Source: Actinomycetes bacterium
GTDB taxonomy: Bacteria; Actinomycetota; Acidimicrobiia; Acidimicrobiales; Microtrichaceae
Assembly (NCBI GenBank): GCA_024222295.1
Contig: JAAEPF010000034.1
Coordinates: 62,001-126,000, forward strand
Reading direction: 5' to 3'
DNA length: 64,000 nt
A program made the position numbers and the translations under genes. The number at the start of each line of letters is the position of its first letter. Position 1 is the first letter of the stretch. Below are positions 27,303-35,803 of this stretch, piece after piece. Under the pieces are notes generated by a model. That model searched no databases. It was not told where the DNA came from and was given only the letters and a program-made list of their open reading frames with translations.

Positions 27303-28574
27303 TCAGCCCTGCCGGTCCCCGGAGGAGATCTCGGCCGACTCGTGTTCAGCCCAGCCGAAGATGCCTTTTGCCATCAGCGATGACTCGGCCTGCACCCGTG
27401 CTCGGTTGACTTCGGCGCGCACGCCGTGAGCTTGGCGTGACTCCGGGTCGGCCTGTGTGGCCAGCTCTGCGAGGTGGCCGGCCAGGCGCAGCTCGCCCCG
27501 GGCTGCGAGCTCGGATGCCCGCCTGGCTAGTTTGTCCGTGCCGCCCGCCAGGTCGGCGAGTTCGGCTGCGAGCAACGCATCCGGTGCGGGCTTGAGGTGG
27601 GCCGGATTGCCGTCGTACCAGCCGCCGTAGAGGCGCCACACGTTGTGGATGATGAACTCCGGGTCGTCGTACACCGGTGCCAGCCACGGCCGGTCGAGCA
27701 GCCCGTCGGGCGGGGTGACGTCGTGCACGATGTCGTCGAGGCGGGCGCCCGCGTTCATCATCTCGATGCTCTGGCCGGCCACCGACTCGAGCAGTTCGGC
27801 GGTGTCGCCGAGCACCATGGCAACGTTGTCCTCGCCTACGATCGGGAGCCCGTGGCCGGGTAGCAGCATCTCGGGTTGGAGCGCCGCCATCTTGCGCAGC
27901 GCGGCTGCCCACTCCAGCGGGTAGCGCTGCGCTTTCTGGGGGTTGCCGCAGTTGGGGGCCACCCAGATGAACAGGTCACCCGTGCAGAGGGTGCGGCTTT
28001 CTGGCATCCAGGCCCAGGTGTGGTCGTCGGTCTCGCCCTTGTCGTGGTGCAGTTCGACGGTGGTGTCGCCGACCGTGATCGTGAGCTCGTCGCGGTAGGT
28101 GCGGTCCGGGTAGCGGTACTCCATCGGGAACAGCGGCGCTCCCAGTCGGAACTGACGCATGTTGATGATCCCGTTGTAGCCGTTGGTCATCACGTAGCGG
28201 TCGAAGCGGGCGCTGACCGCCTCGTGCGCCACGACCTCCACTTCGGGGGCACCTTCCTCGGCCTCGAACACCGGCACTCCGAAGCAGTGGTCCACGTGTC
28301 CGTGCGTGTAGACCGCCGTGCGCAACGGTGACCCGGTCCATGACCGGATCACTCCGTGCACCTGGTTGGCGTGAATCACGCTGCCGGCATCGATGAGCGC
28401 CAGCTCGCCGCCGTCCTCGATGGCGGTCACGTTCGCGAACGACTCCACGAATGCGAGGCCGTCGCGGAGCTCGACCACCTCGCTGCCGGTGTTCATCGAT
28501 ACCGGGTAGTGGTCCTCTATCGACAGACGGCCGTCGAGCAGTCCCTCCGAGATGTCCAGCAGGTCACGGGTCAC
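27303..28574 (-). CDS. Metallo-beta-lactamase fold hydrolase, alkyl-sulfatase-like
   Basis: 423 aa. The zinc motif is YTHGHVDHCFG (H-x-H-x-D-H), with later ligands in LLPGHGLPIVG and a LHHDKGETDDHTW segment. The C-terminal part has LYGGWYDGNPAHLKP, characteristic of the alkyl-sulfatase dimerisation domain (SdsA1/BDS1 family). It stops before the SCP2-like substrate domain of full-length alkyl sulfatases (usually about 600 aa), and no signal peptide is present. GTG 28574 has AGAGGAAA upstream; the frame to 29465 overlaps the divergent gene. It may hydrolyse sulfate or other esters of hydrophobic compounds inside the cell. Confidence 0.82.
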   Translation of the reverse strand: MTRDLLDISEGLLDGRLSIEDHYPVSMNTGSEVVELRDGLAFVESFANVTAIEDGGELALIDAGSVIHANQVHGVIRSWTGSPLRTAVYTHGHVDHCFGVPVFEAEEGAPEVEVVAHEAVSARFDRYVMTNGYNGIINMRQFRLGAPLFPMEYRYPDRTYRDELTITVGDTTVELHHDKGETDDHTWAWMPESRTLCTGDLFIWVAPNCGNPQKAQRYPLEWAAALRKMAALQPEMLLPGHGLPIVGEDNVAMVLGDTAELLESVAGQSIEMMNAGARLDDIVHDVTPPDGLLDRPWLAPVYDDPEFIIHNVWRLYGGWYDGNPAHLKPAPDALLAAELADLAGGTDKLARRASELAARGELRLAGHLAELATQADPESRQAHGVRAEVNRARVQAESSLMAKGIFGWAEHESAEISSGDRQG

Positions 28575-28760
28575 AGTTTTCCTCTTTCCTGGGAGCCGCC
28601 AGATGTCGAGCGGCGGTTGCCGACCTGCGGAGACTACGACGGTGGTGGCAGGGCGCGGATCCGATCCGGGCGCGGGACCTGTCCGCACCCGACTCGCCTT
28701 GTACTCCGACGCACCGTAGGGCAACCTTTTCGGCCCGACCGATCCACGAGTGGCAGCACC

Positions 28761-29633
28761 ATGACAGGACACGAGCCAGGCGAAGCACAGCCCGACGTGG
28801 CCGAGTCGTCGCGCCGTTCGTTGTTCCGACTCGGTGCTGGTGCGGGTGCTGCCGCCCTCGGAGGTGCTGCCGCGATGCGAGGAGCGCTCGGTACGTGGCC
28901 CGGACTCGTGTGGCCCGGAGCGCGTGACCGCGACGAGATCGGTCGGTGGGCCCACCGCAAGCACCGGCCCGTGGCCAGCGAGGTGCGGTGGTGCTTCGAG
29001 ACGGACGAGCGAGTGGTGGCCCTCACCTTCGACGATGGTCCCGACCCGCTGCTCACGCCCGGGGTTCTCGACGCGCTGGGCCGTCACGGGGCGGTTGCCA
29101 CGTTCTTCGTGCTCGGCCGGTTGGCGGCGGAACAACCGGCGCTGGTTCGTCGCATGGTCGCCGAAGGCCACGAGGTCGGAAACCACAGCTGGACCCACGA
29201 CCGGTTCGCCGACATGGACGCAGAGCGCACCGACCGGGAGCTCACGGAGACCCAGGCGGCCCTCGAGCGCATCACCGGCACCAGCTCCAGCTGGTTCAGG
29301 CCGCCGCGGGGGCAGGTGACCGGGGCATCGGTCTCCGCCGCTGCGCGCTCGAAAATGGACGTGGCGTTGTGGACCCAGCGGTTCGGCGTCGAGGAGCCCG
29401 AGGACCGCCCCGCAGTGGATGACCTGTGTGACCGCATGCAACCCGGCGACATCGTGTTGTTCCACGACGGCGTCGCCGAGTCCGCCGAGGAGACCACCTC
29501 CTCAGAGCCATCAGAGCGCCGCCGGCGGCGCACCACCGACGCAGGCGCACTCGATGAGCTGCTCGGCCGGTTGGTCAGCGACGGCTGGGAGTTCGCGACG
29601 CTGTCAGGCCTGGCCGCCGCAACCAGGCCTTGA
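28761..29633 (+). CDS. Polysaccharide deacetylase (NodB/CE4) with Tat-type signal
   Basis: 290 aa. The N-terminus has SSRRSLFRLG followed by an Ala/Gly-rich hydrophobic run, a twin-arginine-type export signal. The NodB domain shows ALTFDDGPDPLLTPG (catalytic Asp pair), GNHSWTHDRF (metal His pair), WFRPPRGQ and DIVLFHDG. All five CE4 motifs are recognisable, so it should remove acetyl groups from extracellular glycan or peptidoglycan sugars. ATG 28761 is taken as start; earlier in-frame codons lie in the divergent promoter region. Confidence 0.88.
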   Translation: MTGHEPGEAQPDVAESSRRSLFRLGAGAGAAALGGAAAMRGALGTWPGLVWPGARDRDEIGRWAHRKHRPVASEVRWCFETDERVVALTFDDGPDPLLTPGVLDALGRHGAVATFFVLGRLAAEQPALVRRMVAEGHEVGNHSWTHDRFADMDAERTDRELTETQAALERITGTSSSWFRPPRGQVTGASVSAAARSKMDVALWTQRFGVEEPEDRPAVDDLCDRMQPGDIVLFHDGVAESAEETTSSEPSERRRRRTTDAGALDELLGRLVSDGWEFATLSGLAAATRP

Positions 29634-29644
29634 GCGGGGCCCGA

Positions 29645-30673
29645 TCAGGCCGGGGCTTGCTCGGCCAGGAACGCCGACAGGTGTGAGCGACGGTCACCGG
29701 CGCTCGAATTCCACATCCGGGCTCGAGTGACATAGCGGTGTGCCGTGTGCTCCCAGGTGAACCCGATGCCACCGTGGTTCTGTACGTTGACCTCGGCGTT
29801 GGCGATGGCCGCGTCCGCTGCCACAACGCGGGCGGCCTCGGCCTGGAACTGGTCGTCGTCGTGACCGCCGGCCACAGCAAGCGCTGCCAGGTGCGTGAGC
29901 TGTTCAGCGGCATCCGCGCGCACGGCCATGTCGGCACAGCGGTGCTTGACCGCCTGGAATGATCCAACGGGTCGGCCGAACTGCTCGCGGTCCTTGGCGT
30001 ACTCGGTCGACTGCTCGGCGGTGGCCTTCGCGATTCCGGCGAGCAGGGCCGCGGTGAGGATCGTCGCACGCAGGCCTGTGGCAGGGTCGTCACTGAATGC
30101 GAGCGGTGCAGTGTCCAGCTCCACGGTGGCGAGCGGGACCAGCGGGTCGAGCGAGGCAACCGGGTTGGCCGCTGCATCTTCGAGACTCACGACTGCTGCC
30201 TGGTCGCCCGACAGCGCCAGGCCGAGTTGGGCATCGCCGTAGTCGGTGGCCCGGAATGTGCCATGCACGGCACCGGGCGTGAGCGAAGGGGAACCCTGGC
30301 CGCCGCCGTCGGGTTCGACGAGAGCCACCCTCACCTCGCCGGAGATCACCTTCTCCACCAGCTCGGCGCTGCCCGACGCAGCCGCCACGTGTGCAGCCAG
30401 CACGGTCGCAAGGAACGGGCCGGGTGTGCAGTGGGCGCCCAGTTCCCCGAACAGCAGCGCTTCCTCGACGAGGCCATAGCCGATCCCGCCGTCGGACTCC
30501 GCGAGGCCCAGGGCGAACCAGCCGAGTTCAGCGCATCGGGCCCAGAGCCCGGGGTCGATGATCGACGCCTCGCCGTCGCGTGCGGCCAGATCGTTGAGTG
30601 AGAAGTCGGACTCGAGCTGGGAGCGCACAGTGGCGACGATCTCGGACTGTTCGTCTGTGGGTAGCAGGTCCAT
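29645..30673 (-). CDS. Acyl-CoA dehydrogenase, short subunit
   Basis: 342 aa. N-terminal helix SEIVATVRSQLESDFSLN, GLVEEALLFGELGAHCTPGP, the helical C-terminal domain AEQSTEYAKDREQFGRPVGS (FAD/CoA region) and NVQNHGGIGFTWEHTAHRYV. The middle beta-domain is short and Ala/Leu-rich. It follows the 393-aa dehydrogenase by 9 bp. Mycobacterial steroid-catabolism dehydrogenases often form alpha2beta2 enzymes from such adjacent long and short subunits, so a heteromer is likely. The catalytic base cannot be assigned here with certainty. Confidence 0.88.
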   Translation of the reverse strand: MDLLPTDEQSEIVATVRSQLESDFSLNDLAARDGEASIIDPGLWARCAELGWFALGLAESDGGIGYGLVEEALLFGELGAHCTPGPFLATVLAAHVAAASGSAELVEKVISGEVRVALVEPDGGGQGSPSLTPGAVHGTFRATDYGDAQLGLALSGDQAAVVSLEDAAANPVASLDPLVPLATVELDTAPLAFSDDPATGLRATILTAALLAGIAKATAEQSTEYAKDREQFGRPVGSFQAVKHRCADMAVRADAAEQLTHLAALAVAGGHDDDQFQAEAARVVAADAAIANAEVNVQNHGGIGFTWEHTAHRYVTRARMWNSSAGDRRSHLSAFLAEQAPA

Positions 30674-30682
30674 GTTCTTCTC

Positions 30683-31864
30683 CTACTGCCTGGGCAGGCC
30701 GAGCACCCGCTCGCCCACGATGTTGCGCTGGATGTCGGTCGTGCCGCCACCGATGGTGTAGGCGAAGGACTGCAGGTACGGGCCGGTCCACACTCCCTCC
30801 CCGTCAACCGGGGTGAGTCGGAGTGCCTCCGAGTCGATGATCTCGAGTGCGAGTGCGTACACCCGCTTGTGCAGCTCGCCGTGGAACAGCCGGATCATCG
30901 AGCCCTCGGGACCGGGCATGCCGGTTCGGGCAGTCCGGGAGATGCCGGCGATCGTCATGGCCCTCAGCGCGGCCACCTCGGCGCGTGCTGTCGCGAGGCG
31001 ACGGGCGATCTCGTCGTCGTCGATCATCGGCCGCCCTCCGGCGCCGGTGCGCGAGCGGGCCTCGCCGATCAGGTCCTCGACGGTGGCGGCCAGTTCGACC
31101 TGGTCGGCCATGAAGGCGGTGCCGCGCTCGAAGCTGAGGGTGGACATCGCCACCCGCCATCCGTCGTTGATCTCGCCGACGACGTTGGCCAGCGGAATCC
31201 GCACTTCGTCGTAGAAGACCTCACAGAAGTCGGTGACGTGGCTCATCGTCTCGATCTCGCGAATCTCGATTCCGGGCGAGTCCATGTCGCAGATGACCCA
31301 GGAGATGCCCTTGTGCTTGGGGGCGTCGGGGTCGGTGCGCACGAGCAGCTCCTGGAGGTCCGCAACGTGGGCGTAGGAGGTCCAGGTCTTCTGGCCGGTG
31401 ACCACGAGCTCGTCGCCGTCGATGACCGCTTTCGTGTTGAGGCCGGCGAGGTCGGATCCTGCACCGGGTTCGGAGAATCCCTGGCACCAGACCACTTCGC
31501 CGCGCAGGATGCGGGGCAGGTGCTCTGCTTTCTGGGCGTCGTTGCCCTTCGCCATCAGTGTCGGGCCGCCGTGGTTGTTGCCCACGAACGTGCAGCTGTT
31601 GTTGAGCGTGAAGGGCGGGTCCGCCGATGCGAACTCCTCGTACCAGATCATCTGCTGGATGTCGGAGAGCCCGCGTCCTCCGAACTCGGTCGGCCAGTTG
31701 ATCCCGGCCCAGCCGCCGTCGAACAGCGTCCTCTGCCAGGCCAGGTCGAATGCGCGCATCTCCGCACCCTCGGGTGGGCGCTCTTGTTTCGGCAGGTTCT
31801 CGCGCAGCCAGGTGCGGGCTTCCTCGCGGAATGCCTGCTCCTCTGGTGTGAGGTCGAGGTTCAT
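30683..31864 (-). CDS. Acyl-CoA dehydrogenase, long subunit
   Basis: 393 aa, standard length. Motifs: FDGGWAGINWPTEFGGRGLS, VVWCQGFSEPGAGSDLAGL (FAD-contacting), TGQKTWTSYAHVADL and the terminal IGGGTTDIQRNIVGERVLGL. These mark an acyl-CoA dehydrogenase of the actinobacterial FadE type. It is the first gene of the pair and lies just downstream of a palindrome (31879-31901) that could bind a TetR-type regulator. It should introduce the alpha,beta double bond in an acyl-CoA; the side chain of a sterol or a branched acid are possible substrates. Confidence 0.92.
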   Translation of the reverse strand: MNLDLTPEEQAFREEARTWLRENLPKQERPPEGAEMRAFDLAWQRTLFDGGWAGINWPTEFGGRGLSDIQQMIWYEEFASADPPFTLNNSCTFVGNNHGGPTLMAKGNDAQKAEHLPRILRGEVVWCQGFSEPGAGSDLAGLNTKAVIDGDELVVTGQKTWTSYAHVADLQELLVRTDPDAPKHKGISWVICDMDSPGIEIREIETMSHVTDFCEVFYDEVRIPLANVVGEINDGWRVAMSTLSFERGTAFMADQVELAATVEDLIGEARSRTGAGGRPMIDDDEIARRLATARAEVAALRAMTIAGISRTARTGMPGPEGSMIRLFHGELHKRVYALALEIIDSEALRLTPVDGEGVWTGPYLQSFAYTIGGGTTDIQRNIVGERVLGLPRQ

Positions 31865-31878
31865 GCGCTCAACCTATC

Positions 31879-31901
31879 GTTTCTGACGACCCGTCAGAAA
31901 C
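31879..31901. promoter_or_regulatory. Perfect palindrome before the acyl-CoA dehydrogenase operon
   Basis: Arms GTTTCTGACG (31879-31888) and CGTCAGAAAC (31892-31901) around a 3-bp spacer, ending 15 bp before the dehydrogenase start. The size and symmetry fit a TetR-family operator overlapping the transcript start. A terminator role for the gene ending at 31914 is ruled out by direction, since that gene is transcribed toward this point only after its own stop and no T-run follows. Confidence 0.5.
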
Positions 31902-31913
31902 TGTGCACCCGGC

Positions 31914-33035
31914 TCAGTCGAGCGGACCCAGAACGCAGGTGACCTTGGTGACTTCGTCACCGGCCTGACCCTCTGCAGTCCAGGGGATCGACTCGTCGGC
32001 GGCGCCTGTGACGTCGACGTCGGTGCGGTCGACTTCGGTGCCCGTGTTGGCGTCGTCGAAGCGCACCGAGACCTTCGTGTCCACTTCAGAGGAGCTCTTG
32101 ACCGTCCCTGATGCGGTGAGCTTGCCGTCGGAGGCGATCGAGCACTCGTCGATCGTGCCTTCGGTGTCGCTGCCACCGAGCAGCGCACTGACGCCGAAGA
32201 ACGCACCCACAGCCGCGAGGACCGCGATGATCACTGCGATCACGATCGGCACCGGCGAGCGCTTCTTCTTCGTTTCCTCCTGGGCGAGGGTCTGCGAGGT
32301 CCAGGTCTGTGGTGAGGCGGCTGCACCGACACCGGCGGCAGCGCCGGCGCCAGCGGCACCTGCTGCGCCGGGACCCCAGACTCCCTGCCCGGGCTGACCC
32401 GGAGCCTGGCCGGGTTGGCCGGGCGCCTGGCTGGGCGGTGAAGCCCATTGCTGTTGGCTACCCGGAGGCGGCTGCGCACCAGGTGGTGCCGCGGGCGGCA
32501 CGAACGTGGTGTTTTCCCCTCCTGGAGGCCCGGCGGGGTCGGGAACCACGAACTGGCCGCCCTGCCCGGGCTGTTGGGCCGGGGGCTGTTGTGGGTGGCC
32601 GGGGGCGGGTTGTTGGGGTGGCTGTTGGGCCGGGGGCTGTTGGGCCGGGGGCTGTTGTGGGTGGCCGGGAGCGGGTTGTTGGGGTGGCTGCTGGGCCGGG
32701 GGCTGTTGTGCGGGTGGCTGTTGGGCCGGTGGCTGTTGTGGGTGGCCGGGAGCGGGTTGTTGGGGTGGCTGTTGTGCGGGTGGCTGTTGGGCCGGGGGCT
32801 GTTGGGCCGGGGGCTGTTGTGCGGGCGGCTGTTGTGGGTGACCGGGAGCGGGTTGTTGGGGTGGCTGTTGTGCGGGCGGCTGCTGGGCCGGGGGCTGTTG
32901 TGCGGGCGGCTGCTGGGCCGGAGGCTGGCCGGGGGCCGCGAACGGATCGGCGGCCGGGGGAGCGGGCGGTGGCGGCGCGGCCGGATCCGCCTGGGCAGGC
33001 GGCTGCTGGCCAGTGTTGTCAGGCTCGTCGGTCAT
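31914..33035 (-). CDS. Pro/Gln-repeat membrane protein with extracellular C-terminal domain
   Basis: 373 aa, ATG 33035 with GGAGGAAA upstream. Residues 36-157 are tandem PPAQQ units with four copies of PQQPAPGHPQQ. Residues 158-260 stay Pro/Gly-rich. A membrane segment follows (about 264-287, PIVIAVIIAVLAAVGAFFGV), then about 85 external residues with two Cys (300 and near the end) that could pair. The external part has a beta-rich pattern (GKLTASGTVKSSSEVDTKVS) like FxLYD-type domains. Cytoplasmic Pro-rich tails of this kind occur in actinobacterial membrane proteins. No function is assigned. Confidence 0.75.
   Translation of the reverse strand: MTDEPDNTGQQPPAQADPAAPPPPAPPAADPFAAPGQPPAQQPPAQQPPAQQPPAQQPPQQPAPGHPQQPPAQQPPAQQPPAQQPPAQQPPQQPAPGHPQQPPAQQPPAQQPPAQQPPQQPAPGHPQQPPAQQPPAQQPPQQPAPGHPQQPPAQQPGQGGQFVVPDPAGPPGGENTTFVPPAAPPGAQPPPGSQQQWASPPSQAPGQPGQAPGQPGQGVWGPGAAGAAGAGAAAGVGAAASPQTWTSQTLAQEETKKKRSPVPIVIAVIIAVLAAVGAFFGVSALLGGSDTEGTIDECSIASDGKLTASGTVKSSSEVDTKVSVRFDDANTGTEVDRTDVDVTGAADESIPWTAEGQAGDEVTKVTCVLGPLD
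32565..32930. repeat. In-frame GC-rich tandem repeats in the Pro/Gln protein gene
   Basis: Nested repeats: a 15-bp unit encoding PPAQQ and a longer unit ending in the codons for PAPGHPQQ, present four times with different numbers of the short unit between. Copies are nearly identical at the DNA level, so length variation by slippage or recombination is likely. Confidence 0.85.
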
Positions 33036-33107
33036 TGATTTCCTCCGATGTACCGGGGGCAGTCTCCCCGTCGGAGCAGGGTACTCGCGGCATGCACCAC
33101 CCGCCGC

Positions 33108-34418
33108 TTGATCACCGGTACCTTCAGAGCCATCGATACGCGCACCTTTGTCCTGGACACATCGGTGCTGCTGGCTGATCCGGCGGCCCTTGCGAAATTC
33201 GAGGAGCACGAAGTGGTTGTACCGCTCGTCGTGCTCACCGAGCTGGAGGACAAACGTGCCCACCCCGAGCTCGGCTTCGCCGCGCGCGAGGCGCTGCGGC
33301 GGTTGGAATCGTTGCGGGTCGAGCACGGCACGCTCACGTCGCCGATCCCGGTCAACGAGGTGGGCGGCACCATCCGCGTCGAGCTCAACAACATCGACAT
33401 GAGTTCGCTACCGGGTGCGTTCGCGGCCGACTCCAACGACAACCGGATCCTCGCGGTGGCCCGCAACCTCGCCGACAAGGGGCTCGACACCGTGCTCGTG
33501 TCGAAGGACCTACCGCTGCGACTCAAGGCCGGTGTTGTCGACCTCGACGCCGACGAGTACCGCAACGAGTTGAGCGACGCCGACGGCTGGCCGGGGGTCG
33601 TCGAGGCCCAGGTGGCCGCATCGGTGGTTGACGCCCTGTACTCGAAGCGGGCGGTGGAGATGCCGGAAGGCATCGACGTGCCGGTCAACACGGGGTTGAA
33701 GCTCCGCAGCCCCGAGGGATCCGCGCTCGCGCGTCGTAGATCCGACGGGTTCTTGCACCTGGTCGACGGGGATCGCTCGCTGTTCGAGCTCCGCGGTCGC
33801 AGCGCGGAACAGCGGGTGGCTCTCGACCTGCTCTCCGACCCTGCGGTCGGGATCGTCTCCCTGGGTGGCCCTGCGGGCACCGGCAAGTCGGTGTTGGCGC
33901 TGGCCGCCGGACTCGAAGCCGTACTCGAACAGCGCACCCACCGCCGGGTCGTCGTGTTCAGGCCGTTGTACGCGGTCGGCGGCCAGGAGCTCGGCTACCT
34001 GCCGGGCACGGAGACGGAGAAGATGAACCCCTGGGGAGCCGCGGTCGTTGACGCCCTCGAGGCGATCTCCGGGCCCGAGGTCATCGAGGAGGTGCTCGAG
34101 CGCGGGTTGCTCGAGGTTCTGCCACTGACCCACATCCGCGGCCGTACACTCACCGACTCCTTCGTGGTCGTCGATGAGGCGCAGAACCTCGAGCGGATGG
34201 TGTTGCTCACCGCCCTGTCGCGGATCGGCCAGGGTTCGCGGGTTGTGCTGACCCACGACGTGGCCCAGCGCGACAACCTCCGCGTCGGTCGGCGCGACGG
34301 GATCGTGTCGGTGGTGTCGCTGCTGCGCGGCAACCCGATATTCGGCCACGTAACCCTGTCGCGCTCCGAGCGGAGCGCCATTGCTGCAGTGGTCAGCCAG
34401 GCGCTGGACTTCGACTGA
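33108..34418 (+). CDS. PIN-domain/PhoH-like ATPase
   Basis: 436 aa from TTG 33108. The N-terminal PIN nuclease domain starts [16 protein letters not shown], with further acids in LTELEDKR and [12 protein letters not shown]. The PhoH ATPase domain has P-loop [16 protein letters not shown] and Walker [11 protein letters not shown]. This PIN-PhoH fusion (the YlaK/PhoH2 type) is an RNA helicase/nuclease in some bacteria. The start is uncertain: ATG 33048 lacks a ribosome site and lies only 13 bp from the divergent ATG at 33035, while TTG 33108 also has a poor site. The family N-terminus begins right at the PIN domain, favouring 33108. Confidence 0.88.
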   Translation: MITGTFRAIDTRTFVLDTSVLLADPAALAKFEEHEVVVPLVVLTELEDKRAHPELGFAAREALRRLESLRVEHGTLTSPIPVNEVGGTIRVELNNIDMSSLPGAFAADSNDNRILAVARNLADKGLDTVLVSKDLPLRLKAGVVDLDADEYRNELSDADGWPGVVEAQVAASVVDALYSKRAVEMPEGIDVPVNTGLKLRSPEGSALARRRSDGFLHLVDGDRSLFELRGRSAEQRVALDLLSDPAVGIVSLGGPAGTGKSVLALAAGLEAVLEQRTHRRVVVFRPLYAVGGQELGYLPGTETEKMNPWGAAVVDALEAISGPEVIEEVLERGLLEVLPLTHIRGRTLTDSFVVVDEAQNLERMVLLTALSRIGQGSRVVLTHDVAQRDNLRVGRRDGIVSVVSLLRGNPIFGHVTLSRSERSAIAAVVSQALDFD

Positions 34419-34427
34419 GGTTGCCGG

Positions 34428-34440
34428 CCGGCTCAGCCGG
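34428..34440. terminator. Weak hairpin between convergent genes
   Basis: CCGGC-TCA-GCCGG forms a 5-bp stem in the 27-bp gap between the PIN-PhoH gene and the convergent MgtE-like gene. It is placed where a two-way terminator would be expected, but the stem is short and has no T-run. Confidence 0.3.
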
Positions 34441-34445
34441 GTTGC

Positions 34446-35702
34446 TCACACGAGTCCGAACAGCACCACCACGGCGACCAGGCAGACGACCCCTACGAAG
34501 TCCACCGACGCCGTAACCACCGGAATTCCGACCGAGTCCGGGTCGAGGTCCACCCGCCATGCCGCCATCGTGCCGTAGTAGGCGAGGGCGACCACGAACA
34601 CGACCGTCACCAGCCCGGCGACCAGGGCGGTGGCCAGCATCCAGCCCAACCCCGGACTCTCCTGGCCGAGGATCGTGGCGACGAGCTGCGCGCCCATGGC
34701 GTTGAGCACATAGATGGGCACCGCGAGGCTCAACACGAGCCCGGCGTCCTCGAGTACGGGCCGACCGGGCACAAGGGTGGGTTTCACCAGACCCAGGTGC
34801 AGGCCCGTGCTGATCCGGCTGCTCAGGATTCCTCCGAGCGAGCCGGCGCTGCTCACGAAGCTGGGCTGCAGGATCAGCAGCGCCGGCAACACGGCGAAGA
34901 TCGACAGTCGCTTCTCGACCGCGACGCCGGCGAGGGTCGACAGGGCCAGTGCCACGGTCAGCACCGGGATCGACTCCACCACCACGCGGCGAAAGATCGA
35001 CAGTTTCGATCTCAGGCTGAGCACCAGCACCACTAGCGCAACTGCGATGAGCGCCCCCGAGAGCCATTGCACCCAGGCACCGTCGCGCACCAACAGCGAT
35101 GCGACGTACAGGCAGGGGATGGTGATCACATCGCCAAGGGTGGAGACGCTGGGGGCCACGAGGTTGTCGAGATCCCAGTCGCGCCGCACCGACGTGAGCG
35201 CAAGCAGCACCGATGCGCCGAGCACGATCACCGAGGCGAGCACGCCACCCACGAGGCTGATCAGGGACAGCTCGAGCACGCCGATCGAGTTCTGGACCCC
35301 GAACGCCAGAGCGACGACCCGGGCCACCAACGCCAGCACCAGCGACATGACGACGGTGAGCGACATCGTCGCGAGCACGTTCTGGCCGAGCACGGTGTCG
35401 CGGCGGATTGCCGTGGTGAACGTGCCGGTGTGCACAGCGGTGGAGATCCGGTTGCCGAAGGTGCTGAAGATGTTGCCCCTCAGTCCGATTGCCGCGGGCA
35501 CCATCAACAGCAGGCCGGGCAGGTCCTCGAACGTCGCCACCAGTGAGCCGAGGAAGGCGCCCGCCACGAGGCTGGTCACCGAGTTGAACCCGAGTGCCAC
35601 GAGGCTCTGGCGCGCAGCATCGCTGGTCGGCCCGAGCAGGTCGATCAGGCGTCGGCCCCAATCGAGGGGCCGCAATGAACGGAGCGGGTTTGGTCGGGCC
35701 AC
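34446..35702 (-). CDS. MgtE/SLC41-like divalent cation transporter
   Basis: 418 aa with about ten membrane segments in two halves. The first half has MVPAAIGLRGNIFSTFGNRI and STAVHTG, the second LPALLILQPSFVSSAGSLGG followed by SSRISTGLHLG. These are the two pore-forming MgtE integral domains found tandemly in SLC41-like proteins; the cytoplasmic N and CBS domains of classical MgtE are absent. Transport of Mg2+ or another divalent cation is expected. It starts at 35702 and follows dinB on the same strand with a 101-bp gap. Confidence 0.85.
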   Translation of the reverse strand: MARPNPLRSLRPLDWGRRLIDLLGPTSDAARQSLVALGFNSVTSLVAGAFLGSLVATFEDLPGLLLMVPAAIGLRGNIFSTFGNRISTAVHTGTFTTAIRRDTVLGQNVLATMSLTVVMSLVLALVARVVALAFGVQNSIGVLELSLISLVGGVLASVIVLGASVLLALTSVRRDWDLDNLVAPSVSTLGDVITIPCLYVASLLVRDGAWVQWLSGALIAVALVVLVLSLRSKLSIFRRVVVESIPVLTVALALSTLAGVAVEKRLSIFAVLPALLILQPSFVSSAGSLGGILSSRISTGLHLGLVKPTLVPGRPVLEDAGLVLSLAVPIYVLNAMGAQLVATILGQESPGLGWMLATALVAGLVTVVFVVALAYYGTMAAWRVDLDPDSVGIPVVTASVDFVGVVCLVAVVVLFGLV

Positions 35703-35803
35703 GGGTCCTGGGGGTGGTCCGCTCGACGGCCCCTCGCCGTCGTCGGTCGCTTCAGACTAACCCCGGCCCCGGGGTCCGCCGGGGGACGCCGACGGGCCGC
35801 GAG

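Noticed and set aside
32565-32930. CRISPR-like or satellite array
   Set aside because: Repeats stay in frame and encode a regular Pro/Gln peptide in a gene with a good start and membrane segment.
35761-35774. CCCCGGCCCCGGGG as a dinB terminator
   Set aside because: The loop would be too small for most pairings, and it is simply a G/C run.
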